A DNA stretch of 64,000 nucleotides from Mytilus galloprovincialis (taxonomy: Eukaryota; Mollusca; Bivalvia; Mytilida; Mytilidae), in NCBI RefSeq assembly GCF_965363235.1, contig NC_134846.1:58145121-58209120 (forward strand). The letters are read 5' to 3'. Shown here one piece after another: positions 57,601-64,000 of this stretch. A program made the position numbers and the translations under genes. The notes under the pieces are model-generated. The model ran no database searches. It saw nothing but the letters and a program-made list of their open reading frames with translations, and was not told the DNA's origin. Position 1 is the first letter of the stretch. The number at the start of each line of letters is the position of its first letter.

Positions 57601-58921
57601 GTGGTTCCAAAACTCTTCAAAACAAATTTTGCCTCGCTCCGCTCGACAGAATATCTTGGCCAATACTTTAAAAAGAAGCTAGTTATTACAAAACTTTAAT
57701 GCTATGTATGTATGCAATACATGTATATACAGTTAGGAATATAAAAGATTCATTTCTGCAGAGGAGGCTGATTAAATCTGATTAAATGGTACATAATGAC
57801 TTGACTATACATGAATTTTTTATAATAAACAAATCATTTAAACATTGGATGTTTTCGAATATCATAAATATAGTTGTGAAAATGAATAATCAGTCCCTAG
57901 CTATAATGAAAATGAAAAATCTTGCTTCAATAGTGCAGAAAATGAATAATCTGTCCTCTTAGTTTATAAAAATAAATAACCGATCAAAAACAAATCCTCC
58001 TGCCCCCCCCCCCCCCTTTCCCCCACAAGAATATCAAATGGTCGTCCCCCAAGTTTCAAGAGTAATTTAATTGTTTGTTTTTGAAATGTGATATTGCACT
58101 CAATTTAACGCGGTTGAATCCGTTACTCATCTAAGGATTAGAGTAATGAATTAACTCGAGGATTTTTTGTGTAAATCTTGCATCCGTTTTCTCTCTTTTG
58201 GCCTGCGCTGCCTTATTTGTTTCTGGTTCCGTCCATCTATATCTTCAAAATTTTTCTTCTTGTATAAACAATTGGGTTCATCTTCATCTGTACACCAACA
58301 TTCTTTTTACTGGCTCTCCAACAGTCTTAATAAGGTATAGTTAAGATTTTTCAACGTTGGCAGGTTGAAATCTGACCTCAGCGGATGTCAAACAGCGCTT
58401 CTTTTTTTTTTAGATTTTTAGGGAACGACAGTTTAACTTTATTAAGGGGGAGGGAGATTTGTGTTTATTCTGATCCCCAATTTGATGGAAAAAATATTCT
58501 GGTCAAGCAGATGACAAAAAAAAAACCCCCAAAACTCTGAATCCAGATTTTCCCATACCTTATGGTGTTAAATATTGAAAAATGTGATAGATACAATTGT
58601 ACAGTAATAAGCCTACAAAAAGATAAACGTTAGACACTTCCATTGTATTATCGTTTTAATTAGGCGTTCTGTGGTGATAAAAGACAAGGAGACGGCTGCA
58701 TTAAGAAATGTTGATAGGAATTGGTTACAACAGAAAACAAATGACGACTTACCAAAATTGGATTGAAGATATGTCATAGGGGACGCTCCCTTACAAACAG
58801 TAAATGGTTCACGATCTCGGTTACATATTTCTGTAGGCCATGTACATGCAGTATCTCCACATTGAAAACTAAATACCCGAAATAATTTCAGAAGTCCTTT
58901 AGAAAGATTGTCTGTCGCCAT
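45536..58921 (-). CDS. single-pass membrane protein gene, five exons, 186 residues
   Basis: Exons 58921-58753, 49358-49290, 49039-48919, 48401-48361 and 45696-45536 join with intron phases 1, 1, 2, 1; every boundary has AG acceptor and GTAAGT/GTAAGC donor. Predicted protein: a Cys-rich extracellular part (C21, C26, C33, C43, C64; N-glycosylation sequon N66-F-T), one transmembrane helix (about 80-105, seven Leu), a basic stop-transfer QMKQQKHTRSK, and an 81-residue Ser/Thr-rich cytoplasmic tail. The tail has Y134-L-N (SH2-type), D150-S-G...S157 and a C170-S-C-C173 cluster. The N-terminus (residues 1-20) is a poor signal peptide. Five cysteines are odd in number, so the first exon may instead start at an acceptor (GTATTTAG) near 58869, with a signal-peptide exon still unseen. 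No family was recognised; a small receptor or adaptor is inference. Intron 1 is 9.4 kb and intron 4 is 91% transposon. Confidence 0.7.
45932..48352. mobile_element. 2.4-kb DNA transposon with long inverted ends, in intron 4
   Basis: Left end ACGGCCGACACTCGGCTAAC + CGAGAGATTGGTCGGTT and right end (inverse, 48352 inwards) match closely for about 37 bases. After a 31-base insertion in the left arm they match again over GGTCTGTTAATCGGGTTGG. Subterminal 'aacagacc' words repeat on the right side (47850-47910 and 48284-48318). GTACT lies outside both ends and may be a worn target duplication. There is no transposase; internal frames at 47309-47846 are low-complexity. It makes up nearly all of intron 4 and carries a second element (47007-47178). 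Confidence 0.85.
47007..47178. mobile_element. foldback MITE (GCGAAAACGC core) nested in the intron-4 element
   Basis: Ends TATGGTGG and CCACCATA, with GTTGTC directly outside both (target duplication). The arms run on through CGTTTTCGCCTTTCATATTT-like and GGCGAAAACGC words, repeated several times on both strands. The frame 47155-46973 is its translation, not a gene. Confidence 0.8.
48361..48401 (-). CDS. membrane-protein gene, exon 4 (41 bases)
   Basis: Between acceptor CTTCATTTCAG and donor T|GTAAGTAC; completes the split Ser codon and reads SENQVKKPGITSTM. A transposon end abuts the eighth intron base. Micro-exon; its phases (2 in, 1 out) match both neighbours. Confidence 0.7.
48919..49039 (-). 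CDS. membrane-protein gene, exon 3 (transmembrane helix)
   Basis: 121 bases between acceptor TTAATTTTCAG and donor AG|GTAAGC. Reads AYLFYGSIILNVLLLLLTMC + LVIRFV, then basic QMKQQKHTRSKEKE. A hydrophobic span of about 24 residues followed by a positive cluster is the usual single-pass type I layout. The plus ORF at 48666-48980 overlaps it antisense. Confidence 0.8.
49290..49358 (-). CDS. membrane-protein gene, exon 2
   Basis: 69 bases between acceptor TTTTTCCTACAG and donor G|GTAAGC. Only the phase-1 frame is open: residues 57-79, EHFKSLCRNFTEEIQPINS plus YSY, with Cys64 and the glycosylation site Asn66. Confidence 0.75.
49640..49990 (+). pseudogene. Penelope-like element, 3' end only
   Basis: 'cttacgtcgtaactacaatc', 'ccttccctttcatgaatgtg', 'gtgccacatgtggagcagga', 'cttccggagcacctgagatc', 'tttgactgtccctttggtat' repeat, on the opposite strand, the end of the copy at 16380-16690. 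The 98-residue frame at 49824-50120 is repeat translation. Lies in intron 1 of the membrane-protein gene, just outside exon 2. Confidence 0.7.
50600..50745 (+). repeat. mussel short interspersed repeat
   Basis: 'agggccagcagagacccact', 'gttcgctgcattgcagacct', 'tctgttgttgtctctgacat', 'accccatttcaattctcatt': inverse of the 39045-39170 family. Confidence 0.65.
51294..51464 (+). mobile_element. tRNA-derived SINE
   Basis: A-box-like GTGGTCTAGCGGGACGG (about 51306-51322) and B-box GGTTCGAATCC (51367-51377) at the spacing of a tRNA gene, then 'cgaggaaagaac', 'gcgaaagcaaatttacagat', 'gatgtttagacgagttg' and a short TA repeat. The tRNA-like head does not fold as a whole tRNA. RNA polymerase III would start it; LINE enzymes move such elements. 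Common in mussels. In intron 1, opposite to the host gene. Confidence 0.85.
52598..54064 (-). CDS. Penelope-like reverse transcriptase (488 residues)
   Basis: Copies element RNA into DNA. Blocks: [20 protein letters not shown] (fingers, residues 43-62), [11 protein letters not shown] (120-130), [20 protein letters not shown] (135-154), [18 protein letters not shown] with the first catalytic Asp194, [20 protein letters not shown] (251-270), [11 protein letters not shown] with Asp292-Asp293, [11 protein letters not shown], and thumb [12 protein letters not shown]. It has all RT blocks in order and an intact frame. The catalytic box FIDD differs from YIDD/YLDD of the other copies here, so this is a third subfamily. 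Overlapping frames (52821-53018 minus, 53889-54110 plus) are shadows. Confidence 0.93.
   Translation of the reverse strand: [488 protein letters not shown]
54052..54369 (-). CDS. N-terminal region of the Penelope-like element
   Basis: Reads 'VVNLSSVALSETETKVLSKG', 'LNFCPTPGKIDSILLEDDLD', 'KLARSLRIKEYF', then an acidic Ser/Asp stretch and 'KKVHGFLNPVNVQ'. The LSxxExxxLSKGLxFCPTP motif is the usual start of the RT-bearing ORF in this element class. It overlaps the RT frame by a few bases. The frame 54800-54489 further upstream is probably the element's own 5' part. Confidence 0.75.
   Translation of the reverse strand: MNSTNTVVNLSSVALSETETKVLSKGLNFCPTPGKIDSILLEDDLDKLARSLRIKEYFSKNTSKSTTDSDTSDLDSDDDQDVDIPRFRKKVHGFLNPVNVQLWNI
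56036..57313. mobile_element. 1.3-kb element with CCCCAGTCCCACTAG ends and many CTACGATC words
   Basis: Left end CCCCAGTCCCACTAGGCCAC + GATCGCAC, right end GTGCGATCGTGGTCTAGTGG + GACTGGGGC are inverse copies over about 28 bases. Both subterminal regions (56060-56400 and 57000-57290) are packed with degenerate 8-12 base words such as CACTACGATC, GTAGTGAGAGCG and CTTACGACC, in mixed orientation. The frame 57251-56943 and 56200-56382 are translations of these words. A mussel tail repeat (56530-56725) sits in the centre. Confidence 0.85.
56530..56725 (+). repeat. mussel tail repeat inside the nested element
   Basis: 'attagaccgttggttttccc', 'ttttatatcttgctgttcgg', 'gtgttgaaggccgtatcttg', 'gagttgtctcattggaactc', 'ataccacatcttcc'; same order as 61940-62130. 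Confidence 0.75.
58753..58921 (-). CDS. membrane-protein gene, exon 1 (ATG and Cys-rich ectodomain)
   Basis: ATG at 58921; residues 1-56, then one base before donor G|GTAAGT. Key stretch: QCGDTACTWPTEICN and TVCKGASPMTYLQSNF. The ATG is in a weak context. An alternative reading starts the exon at about 58869 after GTATTTAG, which would drop residues 1-17 and call for an upstream exon. Confidence 0.65.
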
Positions 58922-59179
58922 TTCAAATGTTTTCCTAACGCATTATACGTAAACGACTTGATCATGTAAAGGTGTGTAGGAAAGTTCCCTAACTAAATTT
59001 AGATTTAGGGATGGGAGCTCTTCAACTAAAAAATATTTGTTTACATGCATACTTGTATGCACAATTGGTCTATTTATAGGTGATATGCAATATAAAATAG
59101 AACACTTCAATTTAAATCTACACACAGTCGTTAGCCAAGAGATATGACCATCCCTAATAAGGATTGCACCAAACAGCAT

Positions 59180-59500
59180 GTTAATAACCCCCTTTCCTAA
59201 AAATAGAATACATTTTGATTTCTATAATAAAATACTTTGCTTGTTGTATTTTCGTTCTGTTTTAATAATTGTATATCATTCTTTTCTTTTTTTATTTCAC
59301 CTTTTATGTGACCTTGTTTGCTTTATTTGTTCATGAAATTTTATTATTGCACAACCCAGTCATGTAAATTAAATGCACCGCGTATAAAGATTGATTTATC
59401 TCCCTTTGATCACAGCTGCATTTTTATCAATTGAGTAAAAACAAAAGACTTAAAAGTGTTTCCTTTTTTTCAAGTCTAACTCAACACATGCGAAGAATGC
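59180..59500. other. upstream flank of the membrane-protein gene, no promoter recognised
   Basis: AT-rich DNA with poly-T. No TATA box at a convincing position and no signal-peptide exon could be identified between here and 58921. The open frame at 59179-58943 minus is not convincing. Confidence 0.35.
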
Positions 59501-59549
59501 TCATGTGTTTGAATGATTTTTGTTTGCTCAACGGACCCCGCTATATTAA

Positions 59550-59650
59550 ATGTATAAAGGGGTATACCTCAAGAACGATAAAAGTGACGCTAGTCACGCT
59601 ACCCATAATTTACTTGGTCCGAGTTTTGTGGTAATAAAAAATATGTAAAA
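59550..59650 (+). repeat. bivalve repeat (AACGATAAAAGTGACGC)
   Basis: 'tcaagaacgataaaagtgac' and 'ttggtccgagttttgtggta' match words at 61030-61095 and 61705-61765; a family of short bivalve repeats. Confidence 0.6.
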
Positions 59651-59763
59651 GATTCACAACACTTTTGAGGCAATTCTAAGTAAGAGAATGGAAACAAAAA
59701 AATCAGATTTTTGTCCCATTTTTAAAAGAAACTAGATATCATTGAGATGGGAGCCATCTCTGT

Positions 59764-61028
59764 GGGCCCCGCTGTCAATAACGTGGGGTAAATAAGTTGT
59801 ATGGATAATCTGATATGAAGCATTATTTGAAGTTATTACATAGTCTCACTGTGATTTTAATCTAAGATTTTAAGTTAAAACTGATAAATATTCTCAACTT
59901 ACTTTCATAGTATAATAGTGATATGACTGCATGATGTGAACTCATTGTTGACTACTCTAAGGTGTCTTCTGGATATATGGATTGATGTTTGAACAATATG
60001 TTTAATGATGCTGCCCAATTGATATTTGTCACATATTTTTAGAATTATGCCTTCAATATATTATGACCCACCAAGTATAAAGTATGAAATATTAACGGTT
60101 CCCGAGAGGTAGAGCGGACACAATTTGTTAAGAACAACGAATGGATGGACAGACCGACGGACTGACCTTTGACCTAGGATGCATACATTATGACACATTC
60201 TCTGGTGTTGGTTAATATATATGTTAAGTTGAAAATGTTTGTCAGGTATAAAGTATGAAATAATAACAGCTGTCCTCTCAAAATATAGTGTGGATCAAAT
60301 TTGTTAGCGATGGACAGACCAACAGACAGACAGACCTTTGACCTAGGAAGTGGTACATACATCATGACACACCCTCTGGTGTTGGTTAAAATGGATGTCA
60401 AGTATAATATTTGAAATCATAACGGTTCTCAAAATATAGAGCGGACACTATCTTCACAACAGGACACGGGGTTGTCAACTGAAACCAAAGTTTTTTTGAC
60501 GTTGACCTTTGACCTAGAAAGTTGTACATACATCATGACACGCCCTCTGGTGGTGGTTAAAATGGATGTCAAGTATAAACTTTGAAATCATAACGGTTTT
60601 CTAAATATGGAGCGGACACGATCTTCACCACAGGACACGGGGTTGTCAACTGAAACCAAAGTTTTTGACCTTGACCTTTGACCTAGGAAGTTGTACATAC
60701 ATCATGACACACCCTCTGGTGTTGGTTAATAATCATGTTAAGTATTAAGTATAAAATCATAACGGTTATCTAGATATGGAGCGGACACGATCTTCACCAA
60801 AGAACACAGGGTTGTCAACTGAAACCAAAGTTTTTGACCTTGACCTTTGACCTAGGAAGTTGTACATACATCATGACACGCCCTCTGGTGGTGATTAATA
60901 TACATGTAAAGTATAAAGTATGAAATCATAATGGTTCTCTAGATATGGAGCGGACACGAAAGTGTTACGGATTGACAGACGGACGGACAGACTGATCACT
61001 ATAGGGCGACCCGCCTATGGCGGGGCCC
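59764..61028. mobile_element. possible pearl/Helitron-like element bounding the 170-bp array
   Basis: GGGCCCCGC at 59764-59772 and its inverse GCGGGGCCC at 61020-61028 bracket the tandem array. The right edge has a GC hairpin (CCCGCC-TAT-GGCGGG) immediately before CCCTAA, resembling a Helitron 3' end (hairpin then CTRR). Bivalve 'pearl' elements are known to carry tandem arrays of about 160-170 bp. No replicase is encoded, so it would be non-autonomous. Assignment is inference. Confidence 0.5.
60075..60990. repeat. 170-bp tandem array, about five units, with TGACCTTTGACCT
   Basis: Each unit has 'gacctttgacctagg', 'tacatacatcatgacac', 'ccctctggtgttggttaa', 'tataaagtatgaaatcataa' and 'gagcggacacgatcttcacc'. 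The GACCTTTGACCTAG anchor lies at 60164, 60333, 60504, 60673 and 60842 (spacing 169, 171, 169, 169). The first two units and the end of the last have 'ggacagaccgacgg'-type sequence where the middle units have 'ttgtcaactgaaaccaaag', so the array is of two unit types. Minus frame 60401-60174 is array translation. Confidence 0.92.
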
Positions 61029-61830
61029 TAATAACTCTAGAACGACAAAAGCAACGCCAATCTTGATTCGTACTTGATCTGAATTTTGTGGTAATGTTTC
61101 GGACCATATGAGATTTTGGACCATACGCGTTCGGTAATAAGCTTTCCGAATATGATTCATGACATTTGGTTGCGGGAAACTTAAGGAAGTACACCACTAA
61201 TTCATGGTCCCATTGCTTTCCATGTTAAAATCCTCCATTTCAAGCAGGCACACCTCTTTCATTTTAAGTTCAAGTAAAGTGGCAATCATTGCATGTCAAA
61301 GCAACACTTTATGGTGTCCTGTACTGAAAAAATCAACATACCATAATGACATATAAGAAAGAACTGGTTCCCGGAACTTCGGATGTACCAAAACAGGTAC
61401 TTCAGATCTGACAAACAGACAAAATGTACCCTCTTTTAACAAATTTGGTGCAGTTATCTTAATATTCAAAATTATAAGTCCAAAAGGGTTCTACAATGAT
61501 CACCAGTCCTTCAGCTTCCATTTGATGCCAAAATACCTAAATGTCCTACATATTTTGAAAGTTACACTCATGCGTAGGAACTATTTTGTGTTAAATATGT
61601 ACTACTTTCTGGTATGTGCTTTCTGGCCGGGCCCTAATTAGTGGTGTTACACCTTAAGTTAGAGAAAAAAAATCAGCATTTTTTTTCATTTGCAAAGGAG
61701 CATAACTTTATAACGGCAAAAGTGACCACACCAAAATTTGAACTTGATTTGTGTTTTGTGGCACAGTGTAATAAGCATTTTTTTATAAGTTTCATAACAT
61801 TTGGGAGTACAGACGGGCGGACGGACGGAT
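61029..61830. repeat. bivalve interspersed repeats (AACGACAAAAGCAACGCC family)
   Basis: 'ctagaacgacaaaagcaacg', 'acttgatctgaattttgtgg', 'atttggttgcgggaaactta', 'gaagtacaccactaattcat', and again 'ttataacggcaaaagtgacc', 'cataacatttgggagtacag', 'acgggcggacggacgg'. Two related units. The 118-residue frame at 61641-61997 is translation of these repeats. Confidence 0.65.
61096..61132. mobile_element. 37-bp insert related to the palindrome at 36167
   Basis: GTTTCGGACCATATGAGATT + TTGGACCATACGCGTTC interrupts a bivalve repeat between two copies of GGTAAT (61090-61095 and 61133-61138). The insert matches the left arm of 36167-36257; the direct repeat looks like a target duplication. Confidence 0.7.
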
Positions 61831-61939
61831 TTGCATTTGTTTGCACCTGCTTTAAGTCAGAAACATGTTGTAAGCGTTATAAATGTGATTCCATAAGTGC
61901 TTCTCATTTCTCTCTTCTTTTTTTTTTTTTTAAATATAA

Positions 61940-62130
61940 TAGACCGTTGGTTTTCCTGTTTGAATGGTTTTACACTAGTCATTTTTGGGACCTTTAAAAG
62001 CTTGTTTTTCGATGTATGCCAAAGGTCCGTGTTGAATGCCGTCAGTTGACCTACAACGGTATGCTTTTACATTTTGTAACTTGGATGGAGAGTTGTCTCA
62101 TTGGCACTCATACCACTTCTACTTATATCT
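61940..62130 (+). repeat. mussel tail repeat, good copy
   Basis: 'atagaccgttggttttcctg', 'gtgttgaatgccgtcagttg', 'acttggatggagagttgtct', 'cattggcactcataccactt'. Confidence 0.75.
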
Positions 62131-62309
62131 ACCCTACTTTTTTATTTGTCATCCTGTTTTTTTTAATGTTAATTTTTGATAATTAATTTCATTCAATATG
62201 TTATTAATACTTTGTTGTGTTTTTAAAACTGAATTAAAAGTCATAATCGTGCTGCTACATTGTACCTGGGTAGATGCCACAATTTTGAAATAATAAACAA
62301 TATTGTTGA

Positions 62310-63798
62310 AAATAAAATTTATTGTATTACATCTACATGTACCTTACAAAATGATATTAACAAATTGAAATAAAATTTGATCCAGTAAACTAGAATTAAC
62401 ATCAACAATAACACAGCACCGAACAAAATGAAATACAATGAATGATTGTATAAAACTTGTATAATCTTAACCTTTAAGTACTTGATTTTCAGGATTTAAA
62501 AAAAATAATCTCCATATTTATTTTTTACCAAGCAAAACTTAATTTAAAGTAAAATTTGAAATACAACATAACACAAAATAAAATTTTGTTAACAAAAAGT
62601 TTTCAAACATGCATTTAATTTACACATCAAAGAGGTAAATGTAATTGTATCTAGATAAGACTTTTAGTTAGATTTTTTAGTCACTTTACTTAAAAATATA
62701 TGTTTACAAGATTAACAAAAAATTTGCGTATTACAGAGGCGGATACAGCCATTTTAAAAAGGGGTTCCTAACCCAGGACAAAAAGGGGGGGGGGGGGTGG
62801 GGTTCCAACTACATGTCCCCATTCAAATGCATTGATCGTCCTACCCCAGGAACCTCCTGGATCCGCCACTGTGTGACATGTTTGTGTATAAAGATAGTGA
62901 TTACATTTGTAACCCTAAGTTTCTGTTCAATAGTTTTAGACTTCCTGATAAACTTAAAATGTATCCTATTGTTTTTAAAAGTGTAAAAGACTAAAGAATA
63001 AAATACACGAGTTCCCTGATGTCCAAGCATCTGTGTAAATACTGACCACATAAGCCACAGGCAGATCTTTGCTAGATTTGTCTACCTTTGAACACAGTTG
63101 AATAAAAAAAAACTAATTTATCACCTGATAATACATATAAACACATTAATTTGCATTCACAAGTAAAAGATATTTTCTTCTGTGGAGCAATTGATATTAC
63201 ACATAGAATCTACATGTTACGTACATTGTTCATTTTTACAACAGCAAAAAATAAAAGTTTTTAAACTTTTAAAAGACGAATAAAATAAATCACTTTTTAA
63301 AAGAAATAACAGTAGCGTTTTTATTCCCTTTCTCACAAGTCCATTGTTAATACTAGCCACAATTTATATCAACTTTATAATAAATTTCTAGATAAAACAA
63401 TCGTGAAAAGACACATATTTGTTCTGTTACCAAAATTCCATCTGTTGAATTATTTTTACAAGAAAAAACATATACATATAAACTCTTAATAAAACCTAAA
63501 CATTTTAAATGTATCTTAAAAAAAGAGATCAACGAAATTATTTGAACACAGTTATGGTTTGTGACTTTTAATAAACAAGATTCTTATATTTACCCTCCAG
63601 TATTTCAGTTTTAACTGATTTTCAAAATAAAAAAAAATATATATACTAGGATGATGATATACATACAAACTAACTATAAAGCATGATAAAAAAAGAACAC
63701 AAGCGGTAAATTTTCCATTAAATGTGAACATGTAAAGCATTTATATATGGGAGCAGACGATACAAAAATATACATAGAAATAATTCTGCTGGTCAGTG
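62310..63798 (-). other. 3' untranslated region of the right-edge gene
   Basis: About 1.5 kb of AT-rich sequence follows the stop codon of the exon at 63799-64000. The farthest good AATAAA on the minus strand is 62328-62333; nearer variants exist, so several ends are possible. Contains the GGATCC-type MITE at 62734-62871. Frames at 62809-63051 and 63552-63740 (minus) are not coding. Confidence 0.45.
62734..62871 (-). mobile_element. GGATCC-type MITE in the 3' UTR
   Basis: Starts CAGAGGCGGATACAG and ends CTGGATCCGCCACTG. Contains the G run and 'tccccattcaaatgcattga', as in 1840-1989. No clear target duplication. Confidence 0.75.
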
Positions 63799-64000
63799 TC
63801 ATGGGTTTTGAATGGTTTCAGTTGGTACGTTGTTGACCATTTTAACCACATGAGTTTCTTGTGGTATTTCTTGTTGGCTCTGTTCAAAAGTGTGAGAGCT
63901 GTCGTCCAAGTCATGTCGCTGGCCGGATATGAGAACTTTTGATGGACGATTGATGTCATCTGTTACTGCATTTGTGAGAATTCTTCTAGTGTTAAACTCT
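63799..64000 (-). CDS. last coding exon of a host gene, partial
   Basis: Minus-strand frame open from the window edge for 66 residues to TGA (63801-63799). It reads 'EFNTRRILTNAVTDDINRPS', 'KVLISGQRHDLDDSSHTFEQ', 'SQQEIPQETHVVKMVNNVPT', 'ETIQNP'. Hydrophilic, with Gln/Thr/Asp, and ordinary codon use; likely a cytoplasmic or disordered C-terminal tail. Frame preference is clear: the competing frame 63959-63741 is more hydrophobic and runs into UTR-like DNA. No family recognised. The stretch KVLIS..HDLDDS loosely recalls GKLLLSSSHDSYDLES in the neighbouring membrane-protein tail on the same strand, so a tandem paralogue is conceivable but weakly supported. The upstream exons lie beyond the window. 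Confidence 0.55.
   Translation of the reverse strand, partial: EFNTRRILTNAVTDDINRPSKVLISGQRHDLDDSSHTFEQSQQEIPQETHVVKMVNNVPTETIQNP

Larger units (their letters stand above)
55515..58049. mobile_element. 2.5-kb DNA transposon (GGGGACGACCA ends) with nested insertion
   Basis: Left end GGGGACGACCAATTGATATT + CTGGAGG(G)n and right end (C)n..ACAAGAATATCAAATGGTCG + TCCCC are inverse copies, each followed inward by a long G or C run and then by 'aaataaataac' words. No transposase is evident. The middle (56036-57313) is a second element. All of it is in intron 1 of the membrane-protein gene. Confidence 0.8.

Noticed and set aside
58943-59179. Minus frame upstream of exon 1 as a signal-peptide exon
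   Set aside because: The start MLFGAILIRDG lacks a hydrophobic core of adequate length, and no donor in a suitable phase was found.
61000-61030. GC hairpin read as a bacterial-type terminator
   Set aside because: Eukaryotic context; the hairpin sits at the end of a repeat array and fits a mobile-element end better.

Overview
The window looks like nuclear DNA of a marine mussel (Mytilus or a close relative). It is AT-rich and intron-rich, and dense in short interspersed repeats I associate with mussels: the tail ending in 'TTGTCTCATTGGCAATCATA', a tRNA-derived SINE, CAG..GGATCCAG miniature elements, and bivalve-style Penelope-like retroelements. No bacterial-style operon, rRNA or true tRNA was seen. 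All naming is from memory; no search was run.

Host genes. The clearest one is not visible as a long ORF. Five short exons on the minus strand (58921-58753, 49358-49290, 49039-48919, 48401-48361, 45696-45536) have good splice sites and compatible phases. They give a 186-residue protein with a small Cys-rich ectodomain, one transmembrane helix and an 81-residue Ser/Thr-rich tail, followed by AATAAA at 45240-45245. I do not recognise the family. A second minus-strand gene enters from the right edge: its last coding exon is 64000-63799 and a 3' UTR of about 1.5 kb runs to about 62310. Several other protein-like blocks are decayed or unplaced: an OTU-protease-like block at 18650-18990 with neighbours up to 20340, a block at 12278-12613, one at 33640-34250, and a hAT-like one at 41539-41970.

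Layout. 0-10 kb: repeats (four copies of a GGTACGTCTAAACA family, GGATCC miniature elements, three small tandem arrays, a TACTGTAAATTC MITE). 10.4 kb: a phased array of nine identical TCCCATGGGA palindromes. 13-17 kb: mussel tail repeats and a Penelope-like fragment. 18-20.4 kb: the OTU-like minus-strand cluster. 23.2 kb: a 51-bp minisatellite. 24.4-25.9 kb: a 1.5-kb element with 34-bp terminal inverted repeats and seven internal GTAACAGGATAGAC words. 26.7-44.8 kb: Penelope-like elements and their tails, foldback repeats and a long hairpin at 38.3 kb. 45.2-58.9 kb: the membrane-protein gene, whose introns hold nested transposons, a SINE and a long Penelope-like element with a GIY-YIG domain. 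59.5-62.1 kb: bivalve repeats, including a 170-bp tandem array carrying DR1-type nuclear-receptor half-site pairs. 62.3-64 kb: the 3' end of the second gene.

Most long ORFs besides the Penelope-like reverse transcriptases are chance frames in repeats or antisense shadows. Boundaries of repeats are approximate unless a terminal repeat defines them.
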